A DNA stretch of 64,000 nt from contig OX638133.1 in the NCBI GenBank assembly GCA_951804985.1, forward strand, positions 27,930,963 to 27,994,962, given 5' to 3'. This document shows, piece by piece, positions 46,128-59,170 of this stretch. Origin of the DNA: Dryomyza anilis (lineage: Eukaryota; Arthropoda; Insecta; Diptera; Dryomyzidae). The notes under the pieces were generated by a model. The model was not told where the DNA came from. It ran no database searches and saw only the letters and a program-made list of their open reading frames with translations. Each line of letters starts with the position of its first letter. Within the stretch, counting starts at the first letter, position 1. Both the position numbers and the translations under genes were made by a program.

Positions 46128-46902
46128 CACGGAGGGAAATAAAATTCTAAAACCCGAGAAGAATTCGGTTAGAAAAAACAATAGTAGAATTTGACTAATA
46201 TCAATCATGTACTACTAAAATTCAAGAATTTGCCATCTGAATATTAAGAAAGCAAATTACTTAGTTGTCAAAAAAGTAAACAAACTGTATTCTACTAGAT
46301 TTTCAGAAGTTAATTTATTGATTATTAAAAATCAAAAACAACACGCAACATTTTTGCTGTATTCTTCGCAAAAAGAACACGTGTTCATGCATTTGCTGTT
46401 GTTTTCATCGGCCTTTCTTTGTTTGTCTGTAATGTTCGCTCGTATGCTTTGTGTTGCGATGTCGCCATCTGTGCATATCTGTCTGTTGAAAGTAACTAAG
46501 TCAAATTTTCTAGATTCAGACATTATGTTCTTAAAACAAAACATAATAGCGACAAAGCAAGATCGAAAAAACAACAACTATACAAACATGTGTTCATTAA
46601 ATTTTGGGACGAAAACAGCAACAACATTTTTGATACCTAAGAAATTAATAACTGAATTCAATAATAATTCTACTTAGTTACTTTTTTGATACCTAAGAAA
46701 TTAATAGCTGAATTCAAACCTAATTCTACTTAGTTACTTTTTTTGATATCTAAGAAAAAATCAAGAATAATTCTACTTAGATACTTTTTTTTGACAACTA
46801 AGTAAATCCTTTTCTTGAAATTAAGGATTTTTCGGTTTGGCTGTATATCACTCCGTATACTTCTTGATTCCTTCTGGATCTTAGAACTTTTTTCCCTCCG
46901 TG
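46128..46902 (-). mobile_element. CACGGAGGG MITE, copy D
   Basis: Ends CACGGAGGGAAATAAAATTC and AACTTTTTTCCCTCCGTG. Same orientation as copy A with a shorter middle; two to three of the roughly 55-bp tandem units remain. The outer dinucleotides are TG and TG rather than TA, suggesting mutation or shifted borders. Confidence 0.75.
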
Positions 46903-47188
46903 TGTAACATATCACAATGCCATTTTTGCAATATTCGCACCAAATGATCTCAGCAGTACCTTTTATCGGCCTGTGAAATCTCAGATCGATTGCATACAGT
47001 TATTTTTTTGGTTTTATGCAAAAAGTAAAAAAAATCAATAAATTTTAATATAAATCATATACTTCGTTTCGCTTAGTGTAACTAGTCACTCTTCAATGCA
47101 GTACTTCTTATTAAACGTATCTATAAATTATAAATACTAAATGAGATTTGCACAAACGTCGCGGAGAACTCTTCAGATACGGACAACA

Positions 47189-48351
47189 ATGTTCAACGAA
47201 TTCTTTTTGATATTTTTGATATATTTTATTAAATCAAACGCGTATGGTGTCTACAACAACGAGGACATCTATAAGTTAACATTGGGTAAAAATATCAATT
47301 TTCAGGAATCTGCCCCAAGGAATTCCACAGATTTTGAAATTTCGAAAGCACTACACAAAGCTATTTACGAAGAGGTAATACGAGGTAGTGTTGAAATTGA
47401 ACCCAAAAAACAACTGATAATCAACGAAGTTTATCAACAAGTTCGAGAGAATATAATACAGGCCGAGGGTATTCATTTGGCGAGTATTTTTAGCAATAAT
47501 TTAATCGTTGATCAAACTATACAATATTGTCGACAACTGATCTTTGAATATTCCTACGATGCCGCATTGCCGCTCAAGATATACGAGGGTGCAATCGATC
47601 GAGCCTATGGCTTTGGAAAACCCCAAATTATAGCGCAACATCTCGAAAATATAGCTGCGGAAAATGAACCCAATGTGCCGATACAACGACTAAAGGTTAA
47701 TGCAGAACTTTATCTTTATATGAAATTCATAGAACGTGGTGATATCGATGATTTGTATTTACTGCGCGTCGGTTACCGGTTTAGACAATACCAAAATAAT
47801 ACGTCTAAATATGCTGCCGAATTACAGCGGCGACTGGACAACGCCATTCAGCTGTTGCCAACATCATTGCAGCAATTGTATTTTGGAAAGTCCATATGTC
47901 CATATATGTTTCCAAATTGGCGAAATTTCAAGTGGACGAATATCGTCAAAATTTGATAACGTGGTATGAGAGGTATTCGTTTGAAGAGGCTTTCTTTGAT
48001 ATACAATTGAAGACGATCTCCGAAAATGGATATGTTTCAGCCATAACTGGGATATTGAGGCACGTCTGGCAACGACAAGTTGTCTATCGTGATGAATCGC
48101 TACAAAATCGCATCGTCACTTGGCAAAAAGTGCACGAAGTACCGGCGAATAGTACTTGGACAATAAGACTCAATAATAATAAGATTACATTTTTACAAGA
48201 TGATTATCTATTTTGTGTTACAGATTGGTATTTTGGAAAGGAAAAGTTTCGACGTTTAATATTTGGAGAAATAAATCCACGCAATGTAAACATGTGCGAA
48301 TGGTATGTGGACAATTGTCCAGATGTTGCGAATAAATTGTCAATTAATTAA
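47189..48351 (+). pseudogene. Paralogue of the 401-aa secreted protein gene, disrupted by a 25-bp deletion
   Basis: Start ATG at 47189 (MFNEFFLIFLIYFIKSNA, signal peptide). It aligns with the gene at 38933 throughout, including ILRHVWQRQVVYRDESLQNR and the C-terminal cysteines. It is 43 bp shorter: 18 bp by in-frame differences near the N-terminus and 25 bp lost just after the codons for KSIC (about 47900), shifting the frame. The first frame stops at 47956 (255 residues, no beta-rich C-terminal part); the rest continues in a second frame to 48351. It is either a pseudogene or encodes a truncated secreted protein. The duplication included the promoter region. Confidence 0.85.
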
Positions 48352-48538
48352 TTATATAATCTATATTAACAAAAAATAAAATCCTTATTTAGTATCTGAC
48401 GTCTTTGAAAAATCTTTATAAAATTTAATTGGATATGGCTTAATAGAAAAGCAAATAATTTTACTATTAAAATTGTTCAATAGGATGCATACCATTAGTT
48501 CAATAATATTCAAATTATTAAAACAATATAATTATGTA

Positions 48539-48779
48539 GCCGCGGTAGCTCAGTGGTTAGTGCGCTGGACTGCGAGTCGAAAGGTCCCCGGTTCAAACCC
48601 GGACTGGGGCTAACAACATCTTTTCATAGAAACATTTTTCCATACCGCGCTACCTCTCGGCAGTAAATGGCAAACCTACGAGAGTAAATATTGCCTATGA
48701 AAAGCTCTCATCCGCCGTTCGGATTCGGCAATAAACTGTAGGTCCCACCACCTTGAGTACAAATATAACACGTACAGAA
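48539..48779 (+). mobile_element. tRNA-derived SINE, 3'-truncated
   Basis: Head GCCGCGGTAGCTCAGTGGTT and B box GGTTCAAACCCGGAC are well preserved. The element breaks off after AACACGTACAG and is followed by the TCGACATTTT repeat. Confidence 0.85.
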
Positions 48780-48784
48780 TTCGT

Positions 48785-49018
48785 TCTATTTTAATATCTT
48801 TATCTTCGAGTTTTTTCGACATTTTCCATCATTTTTTCGGCAAAAAATGATTTTGTCATATTAAATTTCGACATTTTTAGTTTTCTACATTTTTTTTTCA
48901 TTTTGGTTTTCGACATTTTTGCTTTCGACATTTTCGGGTTTCGGCATTTTTATTTTGTACATTTTTGTCTTCGGTATTTTTAGTTTCGGTATTTTAAATT
49001 TCGACTTATCGTACCAGA
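48785..49018. repeat. TCGACATTTT degenerate repeat
   Basis: Repeats of TTTTCGACATTTTT and variants, ending CGACTTATCGTACCAG, as at 8075-8275. Confidence 0.6.
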
Positions 49019-51485
49019 CCCGCAACTACGTTATACAGCAAATGGTTACTTGGGATCAGACAAAAAACTATAATATTTAAAAGTGAAATTACTTAATTAT
49101 ACCGATAAATAGACATTGGCTTTTAAATAAGTAAAAAACTGTATACAAACTGCGTATGAGTTCGAGTACGATAATAGATATAATAATCGTACAATGACGT
49201 CGGATATAAAAACTACTGCTTCATGAAATAACCCGTAAAATGATTTACAAAATCATGTGATTTTAGAACACTTTATCTAAAGATATTTGTTGTTAGGAAT
49301 AAATGTTCAAATAAATATCATACAAATTATGCGTTACTCTTACAATTTCTATCATTAATTCTTATATCGTATTTGATAAACATTTTGTTTTTTGGTTGTA
49401 CCCTTATATCACCTATTATTCTGAAAAACAATTAAGTGTACTTTTATTTCCCTGTGCCGCATCATTTCAACTACTCTCGCAGGTACTTTCAACGACACCA
49501 AAGACTCACATGCGAGTGCGTTTAATGCGCATTTAGAAAAGTTGAACGAGTTCTCACCTCAATTGGCTGGCTCTGGGCGCACAGTCGGAATCCGGGAGGG
49601 CTCAAATGAGGTGGTTGGGGTTTGGCTACAGCGCAATTTCAGTGCCAACTACGACGCACATGTTGCAATTAATGTTTGTTGCTAATTTGGCGTTTTCGAA
49701 TTGTGGTCGTTGGAGAGGACATTGTATGTCGCCAGAAAGGATGCCAATGCCAATGCGAATGGCGGATGCCACGAACTGCTTTTAGCCAAAGTGAAATTAG
49801 CCAATTTGTGAATGTGCTTAACTGCAATGTTTTTATTAACGTGCGATGGAGTTTATTGCGTGTGACGCAATTTGAATGCGACTCGAATACAGGGAAAATT
49901 ATGTGTGGCAAAGAAAATGCGTAGTTAAAGATTTTTTTGTTTGTTTGTATTATTTAATTTTTTTTTGTTCGGTGGTTGATCTAGATTGTTTGGGAGGTTG
50001 CAATAATGTTAAAAGGAAATTCGTAAGTATGTCGCACGACAATAAGATAATGGTTTTTATTTGGTAATATATTGTAATATGGGAGTAGTGAAAAATAATG
50101 TGGGTTTAGTTTTTTTTTATAGAATTAATTCCTTGGAATTCGTTGTAAGTATATATAATACGAAGAACTGTCAAGAAAATAAGTAAAAATAATTTAAAGT
50201 AAATTAAAAACAAAATCTAATCGAATTTATGTTTTATTCAGCACTATAGATTGATAATGAAATGAATTAAATTAAATAACACGCCTCAGTACGCACTGTG
50301 ATGGATCTTAAATCTTGGTGGACAAAAGTCACAAATTTTACTCATAATAATCGAAGAAATTAGTACCATCGATCTGCATCAATTTTTAAAAAATAATGTC
50401 ATGCGTCGCCGAAATAACAAGTTTTGTGGGGACATGTCAGCACTAATTTTTTTTTTTAAAGTGAATTCAGTTTTTCATTAGTTGCCAAATACTTAGTGAA
50501 GAAATCAAAACGATTTTTTTCATCTGAAGGAGGATTGTGAGAACTTTCAAACCATTATAACAAATAATATTACAAGAAATATGTTTCCACATTTATGGAA
50601 GAATATAGGGTAAACATTCATAGAAAATGTTGAACATTTTGACTTCTACAAAATTAAGTCTGATTTTTTAAAACTATTTGCTTAGTATTTAAGTTCTAAT
50701 GATAAACAACAAAATATATATGATTATCCAGAGCATACTCCAAAGTAACGCTCAACAAATATAACCTTTTTTAAATTATTTAACTTTTATTCTATCCGTT
50801 CTATGAATAAAATAAAATTGATGTACGAAAGTCGGTAGGAAAAATGTTTGTTGAGTAGTTAATTAATATATAAAATATAAGATTACCCTAACTAAGACTT
50901 GACCGATCGAAGAATGCTTTATTACACTGAAATAAAATTTGCTGGAACTAACAACAGGATTTCTAAATAGATAAGTGTTACTTATCATGTCTGTGGGATA
51001 TTTCATTTTAAATCATCGAAAAAATAAGAAATTTAAACATCATCCTATTTGAAAGAGATAAAATTTTGTTCAACTAAGAAATATGCAAAATTTTAAACAT
51101 CTACCTTCTATGGTTCACGAATTATGTCGGTTTAAAATATTAAAAATCAGGTAAAAAATCGAAAGGTGGGATAACTTAACTCTTAAATGCCCACTGGTTC
51201 CGCCAGGTACCAACGGATGAAAATCAAAACTTTGTTCAACGAATTTTATTTAATCTTCACGCTTAGACTTATAAAATATTTATTGATTCAAGCGCCACCG
51301 TTTGCGCCGATTCCCGTTTAAAACAAACTTTAATTGCCGGCTGTATGTCCAGTAAGGGCAACCAACCTAAAGAAAATTAACTTTTGTAAAATTGCGTACT
51401 TTCAACAAAATATTATTGTCGTCACATGATCTAAATTATAGAAAGATTTTTCTCAAAAACCCATATTTTTAAAATTTTCAAAAAT
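49019..51485. other. Mostly unique intergenic DNA
   Basis: Positions 49480-49930 are GC-richer and complex, like conserved fly non-coding DNA; the overlapping opposite frames there (49669-49924) have no family resemblance. The rest is AT-rich. No gene supported. Confidence 0.4.
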
Positions 51486-52179
51486 ATGTCGTTACTCTCA
51501 TGTCAAAGGGGCGAATATGCATTTTTAAAAATGTTGGGAAATCAAATTTTAATGTTTGAAGTGCATTAAAAATTAGTAAAATTTAGTTTTTTTTTTATTT
51601 GTTTCTGTTATTTTGGGTTTTCATCAATTATTATAACGTATATAAAATATCTTTCGATTTAAACAACTTACTGAATTATAAATACGGATTTTGTGAGGCC
51701 ATATCCTGACCAAAACGCAAATATTTTTGTTTTTTATGATATCACATTTTATAAGCGCAAGATAATTAATAGCATTGTTTTGAAAGCGCCTATCGATTGG
51801 CATCATTACTTAAAAATATTTTGGCAAACATTTTTCTTGCAAATGATAAAAATTAAAAAAAAAAAAATATTTTAAAAAAATGATGATGATCGATAGGTGC
51901 TTTAAAAACAAACAATTAATGTTTTGACACCACAATTTTATCTTATCCCAATAAAAAGTTATGGTAAAAAAACGAAAAGATTCGCCCTTTTGGCATGACC
52001 ACATTTTCAATTTTTTCGAATTCGCCCTTTTGGTTTTGTCTTTTGTGGTTAGAAATATCCAACAAAATCGCAGACGATTTCGGCATAGAATACTTGAGGA
52101 AAAACTACATTAAAAAATGTAAAAAACCCCTAATGTCAAAAATTACACATTTGTCCCTTTGGCATGATAGCGACGATAT
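51486..52179. mobile_element. Palindromic TCATGCC MITE, copy 5
   Basis: Left end TCGTTACTCTCATGTCAAAG, right end CCCTTTGGCATGATAGCGAC. Includes the GTGAGGCCATATCCTGACCA segment, which is the reverse complement of the Polinton target region without the insertion. Confidence 0.8.
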
Positions 52180-53000
52180 ATGTTAATGCTGATTTTCTTC
52201 TCAAAATTTGTGCTGAATTTCATAGGTGTATTCGTATAGATTTCTGAATTAAAAATAAAAATGTATACCAAATTTAAATTATTTCTGAGGGTGTAGGGGA
52301 AATCCGTTCGTTAATTTAACAAGGAATATTCCATGTGCAATAATCAAAAATATTATTAACAATTCGTTGGAATAAAATTAGAACAATGCCAAACGTACAC
52401 CCTTGATTATGAAAACTTTGATAATATGAAAATATATGTTTTAAATATGAGTTTTAAAAATTGCCAAGATATGCCAACATTTGTTTTACATTTAAGACTA
52501 CATTTTAAATAATGATTAATTTATTAGTATATTATTTTATAAAAATTAATTTTATATTCAGTTTTTATTCAAAAAAGATCTGTTTTATTTTTTATTATTT
52601 TATACCCAAAAAAGATCAATTAAAATTTCATATATATCAATTGTAATATAGAAATTCCATTTGAAATTTAGAACATGTCATTGAAATTTCAAAATGACCA
52701 TAAATGAACATTCTGAATTCCAAATTGAAAGTTATGAATTTTTATTGATATTTTTTTAATTCTTTTTTTTTTTTTAATTACACTTTAAAATGGTGTTATC
52801 TAGTCTCAGCCAAATATTTTGGATTTGGAACATTCATAAAATTTACTTTAAAAAAACCTCAATATTACTTTAAATTTTCGATATGTTATACCTTTGCCAT
52901 CTACTTATTTATCAGTCTTCGGTGGTACCATGATGAACCAGAACATTTCTTATTATACATGAGTGAATGATTGTTATTTCCAATGCAAACGAGTTGAGAA
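52180..53000. other. AT-rich DNA, no gene
   Basis: Nothing beyond A/T runs and short direct repeats was seen. Confidence 0.4.
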
Positions 53001-53978
53001 AGTTAGGTCACATGGGTAAGTTCGGTCACATGGGACGGACTTTTATAGTCGGTCGGGCCCGACTATGGAATACCCTACACTTTGGTGTGAATTTTAGTGT
53101 GGGGAATTTCTTAATTATGCTGAACATTCTTACAATCAGAATATTATTTACATATCAAATTTCTGACGACGTATATTTCATTAATTTAAAAATTGATGTA
53201 AAAGAAAAAAAATAAAAAATCAAAAAATGTTAAAACATGTAGAAAAATAAATGTGGGCGGATCACGCGAAGAGATTTAAGGGTAATATTTCATAATTTTG
53301 TTTTCAATAGATATCAAGAGATATTTAAATATGAACAACAGTACAAACGTGATTTTTGGCACTTTTTCTTCCAACTTTGAGCCACTGTATCTCTGGAAGT
53401 AGTGGTCGGAAAAAATAAAAAACCAGTTGGGAAGGTTAAATCACATGGGAAATTTTAAAGTAGGTGTAATTATGATAGTTAGGATTATCAAAATTATAGT
53501 CGGTCTAAGCCGACTATAAATACCCTACACATATGTGTGGTTACCATTCAAAGTGATATATAGGTCACCAGGGTATACGAATCCTGAAAAAAACTACAAA
53601 CATTCAATCGCTGAAGAATTTCCATTCATTTGATACCCATATTTACAAATGGGTAGGTGTACCGAATTTCGATTTTTTTTTGTGAACCACAAGTCTTTTC
53701 GCCGGAAAACATTATTATCATGTATTTGAGCATGATGTCAATATATATTTGACCAAAAAAGTTTACCTAAGCACGTATACAGTAAAATTGATCTGTATAT
53801 GTAAATTTTATATGAGGTATTTGAACATAAGTGGTCGGATCATAGGTCACAATGGACCGATCTTCGCACATACAGCGTAGGTATATTAGTAATCTAAGTT
53901 ATAAGTTTCATTTATCTAGCTCTTCAATTTTAAAAGTCTTAGGGATTTCAACAGACAGACGGACAGACAGACAGACAG

Positions 53979-54033
<55 letters not shown>

Positions 54034-54555
54034 TACGGACAGACGGGCATCGCCAAATCGACTCAGGAGGTCATGCTGATCAAGAATATATATACTTTTC
54101 CATACCGGAGATGCTTTCTTCTGGGTGTTACAAACGGCGTACCAAACTGAATATACCCTTTCACTCTTATGCCCGTAACTTCAACGAGTAGATATCTATT
54201 GGTGTTCGTACCGAACAGATATCTCTTACCTATCCGGTGTTTTTACTCCTTAACTATGCGTTGAAGTTACGAAATTTTGCTTACACGATAGATAACTAAG
54301 CACCAGTAGATATCTATTCGTTGAAGTTACGGGCATTAGTGTAGGATATAAAAATTGTTTAGTGCATGGCCCGTATACGGACAGCAAGACAGACGGACGG
54401 ACGGACAGACAGACAGACGGACATGGCTAAACGGACTCGAGTGGTGATGCTGACCAAAAATATATATACTTTTCCATACCGGACACGCCTCCTAAAGGGC
54501 GTTACAATATATGCACACAGTTAATACACCCTGTACCTCATAGGTGTAGGGTATA
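53001..54555 (-). repeat. Cluster of mini-me-like repeats with GACA/GACG microsatellites
   Basis: At least two units read in the opposite direction to 27755-28510: both carry the block ATATATACTTTTCCATACCG (at about 54090 and 54460). The second unit ends GAGGTGTAGGGTATAAAAA-like. The microsatellite at 53948-54050 is (GACA)n with GACG variants; a shorter one lies at 54375-54422. TATAGTCGGTCGGGCCCGAC occurs near 53045. Confidence 0.65.
53948..54050. repeat. (GACA)n microsatellite
   Basis: About 25 tetranucleotide units, mostly GACA with some GACG. Confidence 0.9.
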
Positions 54556-55744
54556 AAAATCTACCAACGCCATTGGTTTCTTTGCACAGAACCAACTTTC
54601 GAATTCCACATGTTTTTCCACAATTTGCTTTACAACTTTGGCAATGCCTTGTTTATGGCCACCAAGTGGCTGCGTTGTGGGAGCAATTAGTTGGCTTTAA
54701 CACAAAACTTAGCTGAATGGCTTTTCTTGAAATGTCACATTTTTTCCAGTTGCTCTTATTTACAGTAAATAAATAAAAAAGAAAATAAAAAATGTATTCC
54801 CCGTTGTGTGTAAATTTTAGTACCGCTCAGTTTCAGTTTCATTTCAGCTGATTTCAGATTGGTTTGTGTGGCAAAATAAGTGCAACAAAAACATCAACAT
54901 GTCTGCCAATATGTCTGCCTGCCTTTTTTGCATCCTTCCGTACGTCCTTCCGTGCGTTGTCACACCTTTTCCATGGTTTTCTTTTTCTACACGTTTTTTT
55001 CCAGTATTTCTTTATCTGCGGCAACAATTTGCGCCGGGTTTGCCGCGGGTCCCTAGGTGTCAATAGATGAAGCTGGCTAACGGCACAAACAGCTGACGCC
55101 ATTTTGTGCGGGTTCGGTCGAACATTCTCTGCTTCGTGTATACGTTCGATTGTTCGATTGGCAACAGTCTGGCGACCGTTGAGACCTTGGTCGTCGTGTT
55201 CGTGTCCTCGTCTCTCTACTAATTGAACTTTTGTAATTGTACCGCGGGGATCGATTGAGATTTATTGCTATTCGGGGAGGTAGTGGGCGAATGGGCGATG
55301 CTGGGGACAGCACGCACATAATTACGTGAGTAACGAACGTGTGCAATGAAATCACTTCCACTTTGCAACGTTTGACAAAAACTAAACGAATTAATTTATG
55401 TCTGTTGGGCAACACTGCATTTGTGACGTGACTGTGTTGTCATTTTGTAAAATACAAAATATACATTCTTATTTTTTATTTACATTTTTTACAAATCAGA
55501 CCAAAACAGTCTGTAACCCAAAAATCAAAACCCTCATTAGTTTTTTCCTACATAGAACTAAGTATCAATTACAAAAAATTCTTACACAAAATCGTGTATA
55601 TGGTTTTTATTCTAAACAACCCAAGTGACAATTCTTACCAGTATCCAGGCAGTTTTACTAGTCACTTGTCGAGTAACTCGTAACTTCTCACACACTTTCC
55701 GACCAGAAACTAAATAAATTCCTTGGAAATCTGGGTATTACCCT
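54556..55744. other. GC-richer unique DNA, possible promoter or 5' UTR region
   Basis: Positions 54840-55420 are less AT-rich than the rest. Around 55085-55325 the plus strand reads like a fly 5' UTR (GTTCGGTCGAACATTCTCTG) and reaches a donor-like GTGAGTAAC at 55324. Several overlapping frames are open on both strands, none resembling a known protein. Confidence 0.3.
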
Positions 55745-57285
55745 AACAGTAATCGACCAGTTCTTGACTAGTTTTACTGACGGGGATAGACTCTTCAAAT
55801 CCCTACTAGAAACCGACCAATTATTGACTAGTTTTCCTGAGGACAGACCAGTTTATGACCAGTTTATGAATAGTTTTAAAGGGAGAGATAGACTCTTCAA
55901 ATCCCTACTAGAAACCAATCAATCTTTAACTAGGTTTACTGAGAACAGACGAGTTTATGACCAGTTTTTGAATAGTTTTAAAGGCAGAAATATACTCTTC
56001 AAATTTCTACCTGTTTTTGACAAGTTTTACTGGCAGGGATAGACTTTTCAAATCCCTACTAGAAACTGATCAATTATTGACTTGATTTACTGAGGACAGA
56101 CCAGTTTATGACCAGTTTTTGAATTGTTTTTAAAGCAGAGTTAGACTCTTTAAATCCCTACCAAAAACCGATCAATTTTTGACTAGTTTCACTGAGGTCA
56201 GACCAGTTTATAACCAGTTTTTGAATAGGATTAAAAGCGGAAATATACTCTTCAAATTCCTACCAGTTTTTGACTAGTTTTACTGGCGGGGATAGACTCT
56301 TCAAATACCTACAAGAAACCGATCAATTTTTGACTAGTTTTACTGAGGACAGACCAGTTTATGACCAGTTTTTGAATAGTTTTAAAGGGAGAGATAGACT
56401 CTTTAAATCCCTACTAGAAACCGACCAATTATTGACTAGTTTTCCTGAGGACAGACCAGTTTATGACCAGTTTTTGAATAGTTTTAAAGGGAGAGATAGA
56501 CTCTTCAAATCCCTACTAGAAACCAATCAATCTTTAACTAGGTTTACTGAGAACAGACGAGTTTATGACCAGTTTTTGAATAGTTTTAAAGGCAGAAATA
56601 TACTCTTCAAATTTCTACCTGTTTTTGACAAGTTTTACTGGCGGGGATAGACTTTTCAAATCCCTACTAGAAACTGATCAATTATTGACTTGTTTTACTG
56701 AGGACAGACCAGTTTATGACCAGTTTTTGAATTGTTTTTAAAGCAGAGTTAGACTCTTTAAATCCCTACCAAAAACCGATCAATTTTTGACTAGTTTCAC
56801 TGAGGTCAGACCAGTTTATAACCAGTTTTTGAATAGGATTAAAAGCGGAAATATACTCTTCAAATTCCTACCAGTTTTTGACTAGTTTTACTGGCGGGGA
56901 TAGACTCTTCAAATACCTACAAGAAACCGATCAATTTTTGACTAGTTTTACTGAGGACAGACCAGTTTATGACCAGTTTTTGAATAGTTTTAAAGGCTGA
57001 AATATACTCTTCAAATTCCTAGCAGTTTTTGAGTAGTTTTACTGGGGGGGATAGACTCTTCAAATACCTACAAGAAACCGATCAATTTTTGACTAGTTTT
57101 ACTGAGGACAGACCAGTTTATGATCAGTTTTTTAATAATTTTAAAGGCAGAAATATACTCTTCAACCAGTTTTTCACTAGTTTTACTGGCGCGGATATAC
57201 TCTCCTAATCTCTAACAGAAACCGATCAATTTTTCATTAGTTTTACGGAGAACAGACTAGTTTTACGGAGAACAGACTAGTTATA
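55745..57285. repeat. Minisatellite array with 608-bp higher-order repeat
   Basis: The basic unit is about 100-120 bp: GACCAGTTTTTGAATAGTTT, AAAGGSAGARATAKACTCTT, CAAATCCCTACTAGAAACCG, then GACTAGTTTTACTGAGGACA. Segments at about 55790-56280 recur at about 56400-56890 with an offset of 608 bp and few changes, so several units were duplicated as a block. The open frames inside are by-products. Confidence 0.85.
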
Positions 57286-57870
57286 TTCTAGAATATTCTA
57301 TTTTTTTAAATATGCTATTTGTTTAATAAAAAATCATTTATAAACCCCTTAATAAAACTGAAATTTCTCATTTAAATTCCATTCTGCATAATTTAAAAAT
57401 TTTGTCAGTATTTAAAATTCTTGCAAAATGCCGCCACCTTCGTTCGGAACTAATTTGAGATGTACATTAAAATAGTTTTTATTATGTGGCGTTCACTGGA
57501 AAGTTTTGCAATTGTTTTTGGCATTCTAATGAGCTAATGTCCTGGCGCGCAACCGGGTCCGTCCTGGCACTGGTTCATATTGCGGTTCATATTACGGCTG
57601 CTTTGTTGGCTAACGATTTTCTGTGCAAATTGAGTTGAAAGTTTTGTGCACAGATTGGCGCAAATTTCATGCAAATTGCAAGGATTTCAAAGGGAGTTTG
57701 ATGCATGAAAATATTTTGGACACGTACATGTTGGGATTAGTGCAGTTATTTAAATATGTAATATGAAACATTTATTTGAGAAAGTTGTTCTTTTTTTTGT
57801 TTATTTTATTAATAAAATTATTAAATTAAATTTTTATTTTTTTAAACATATGGAATGGGAGATGATATGG
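57286..57870. other. Intergenic DNA, no gene
   Basis: Positions 57420-57740 look like unique fly DNA; nothing specific is recognised. Confidence 0.4.
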
Positions 57871-59170
57871 TATGATATGATTGATATGATTGATATGATT
57901 GATATGATTGATATGATTGATATGATTGATATGATTGATATGATTGATATGATTGATATGATTGATATGATTGATATGATTGATATGATTGATATGATTG
58001 ATATGATTGATATGATTGATATGATTGATATGATTGATATGATTGATATGATTGATATGATTGATATGATTGATATGATTGATATGATTGATATGATTGA
58101 TATGATTGATATGATTGATATGATTGATATGATTGATATGATTGATATGATTGATATGATTGATATGATTGATATGATTGATATGATTGATATGATTGAT
58201 ATGATTGATATGATTGATATGATTGATATGATTGATATGATTGATATGATTGATATGATTGATATGATTGATATGATTGATATGATTGATATGATTGATA
58301 TGATTGATATGATTGATATGATTGATATGATTGATATGATTGATATGATTGATATGATTGATATGATTGATATGATTGATATGATTGATATGATTGATAT
58401 GATTGATATGATTGATATGATTGATATGATTGATATGATTGATATGATTGATATGATTGATATGATTGATATGATTGATATGATTGATATGATTGATATG
58501 ATTGATATGATTGATATGATTGATATGATTGATATGATTGATATGATTGATATGATTGATATGATTGATATGATTGATATGATTGATATGATTGATATGA
58601 TTGATATGATTGATATGATTGATATGATTGATATGATTGATATGATTGATATGATTGATATGATTGATATGATTGATATGATTGATATGATTGATATGAT
58701 TGATATGATTGATATGATTGATATGATTGATATGATTGATATGATTGATATGATTGATATGATTGAAATGATTGATATGATTGATATGATTGATATGATT
58801 GATATGATTGATATGATTGATATGATTGATATGATTGATATGATTGATATGATTGATATGATTGATATGATTGATATGATTGATATGATTGATATGATTG
58901 ATATGATTGATATGATTGATATGATTGATATGATTGATATGATTGATATGATTGATATGATTGATATGATTGATATGATTGATATGATTGATATGATTGA
59001 TATGATTGATATGATTGATATGATTGATATGATTGATATGATTGATATGATTGATATGATTGATATGATTGATATGATTGATATGATTGATATGATTGAT
59101 ATGATTGATATGATTGATATGATTGATATGATTGATATGATTGATATGATTGATATGATTGTTATGATTG
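57871..59170. repeat. Near-perfect 9-bp satellite array (GATATGATT)n
   Basis: About 140 copies of GATATGATT with only a single substituted unit seen inside (GAAATGATT at about 58764), and decay at the right edge (GTTATGATTGAAGTGATTTA). As the unit is three codons, a frame encoding Met-Ile-Asp repeats is open through it; this is not evidence for a gene. Confidence 0.97.

Noticed and set aside
46318..46677. 119-codon open frame
   Set aside because: Within MITE copy D; not conserved as a frame in copies A-C.
53852..54079. Thr-Asp-Arg-Gln repeat frame
   Set aside because: Translation of the GACA/GACG microsatellite.
55077..55415. Arg/Ser-rich 112-codon frame on the minus strand
   Set aside because: The region looks more like a 5' UTR or promoter; overlapping frames on both strands are equally open and none shows a family motif.
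55764..56650. Open frames of 92 and 126 codons with similar protein repeats
   Set aside because: By-products of the minisatellite; frames are not continuous across the array.
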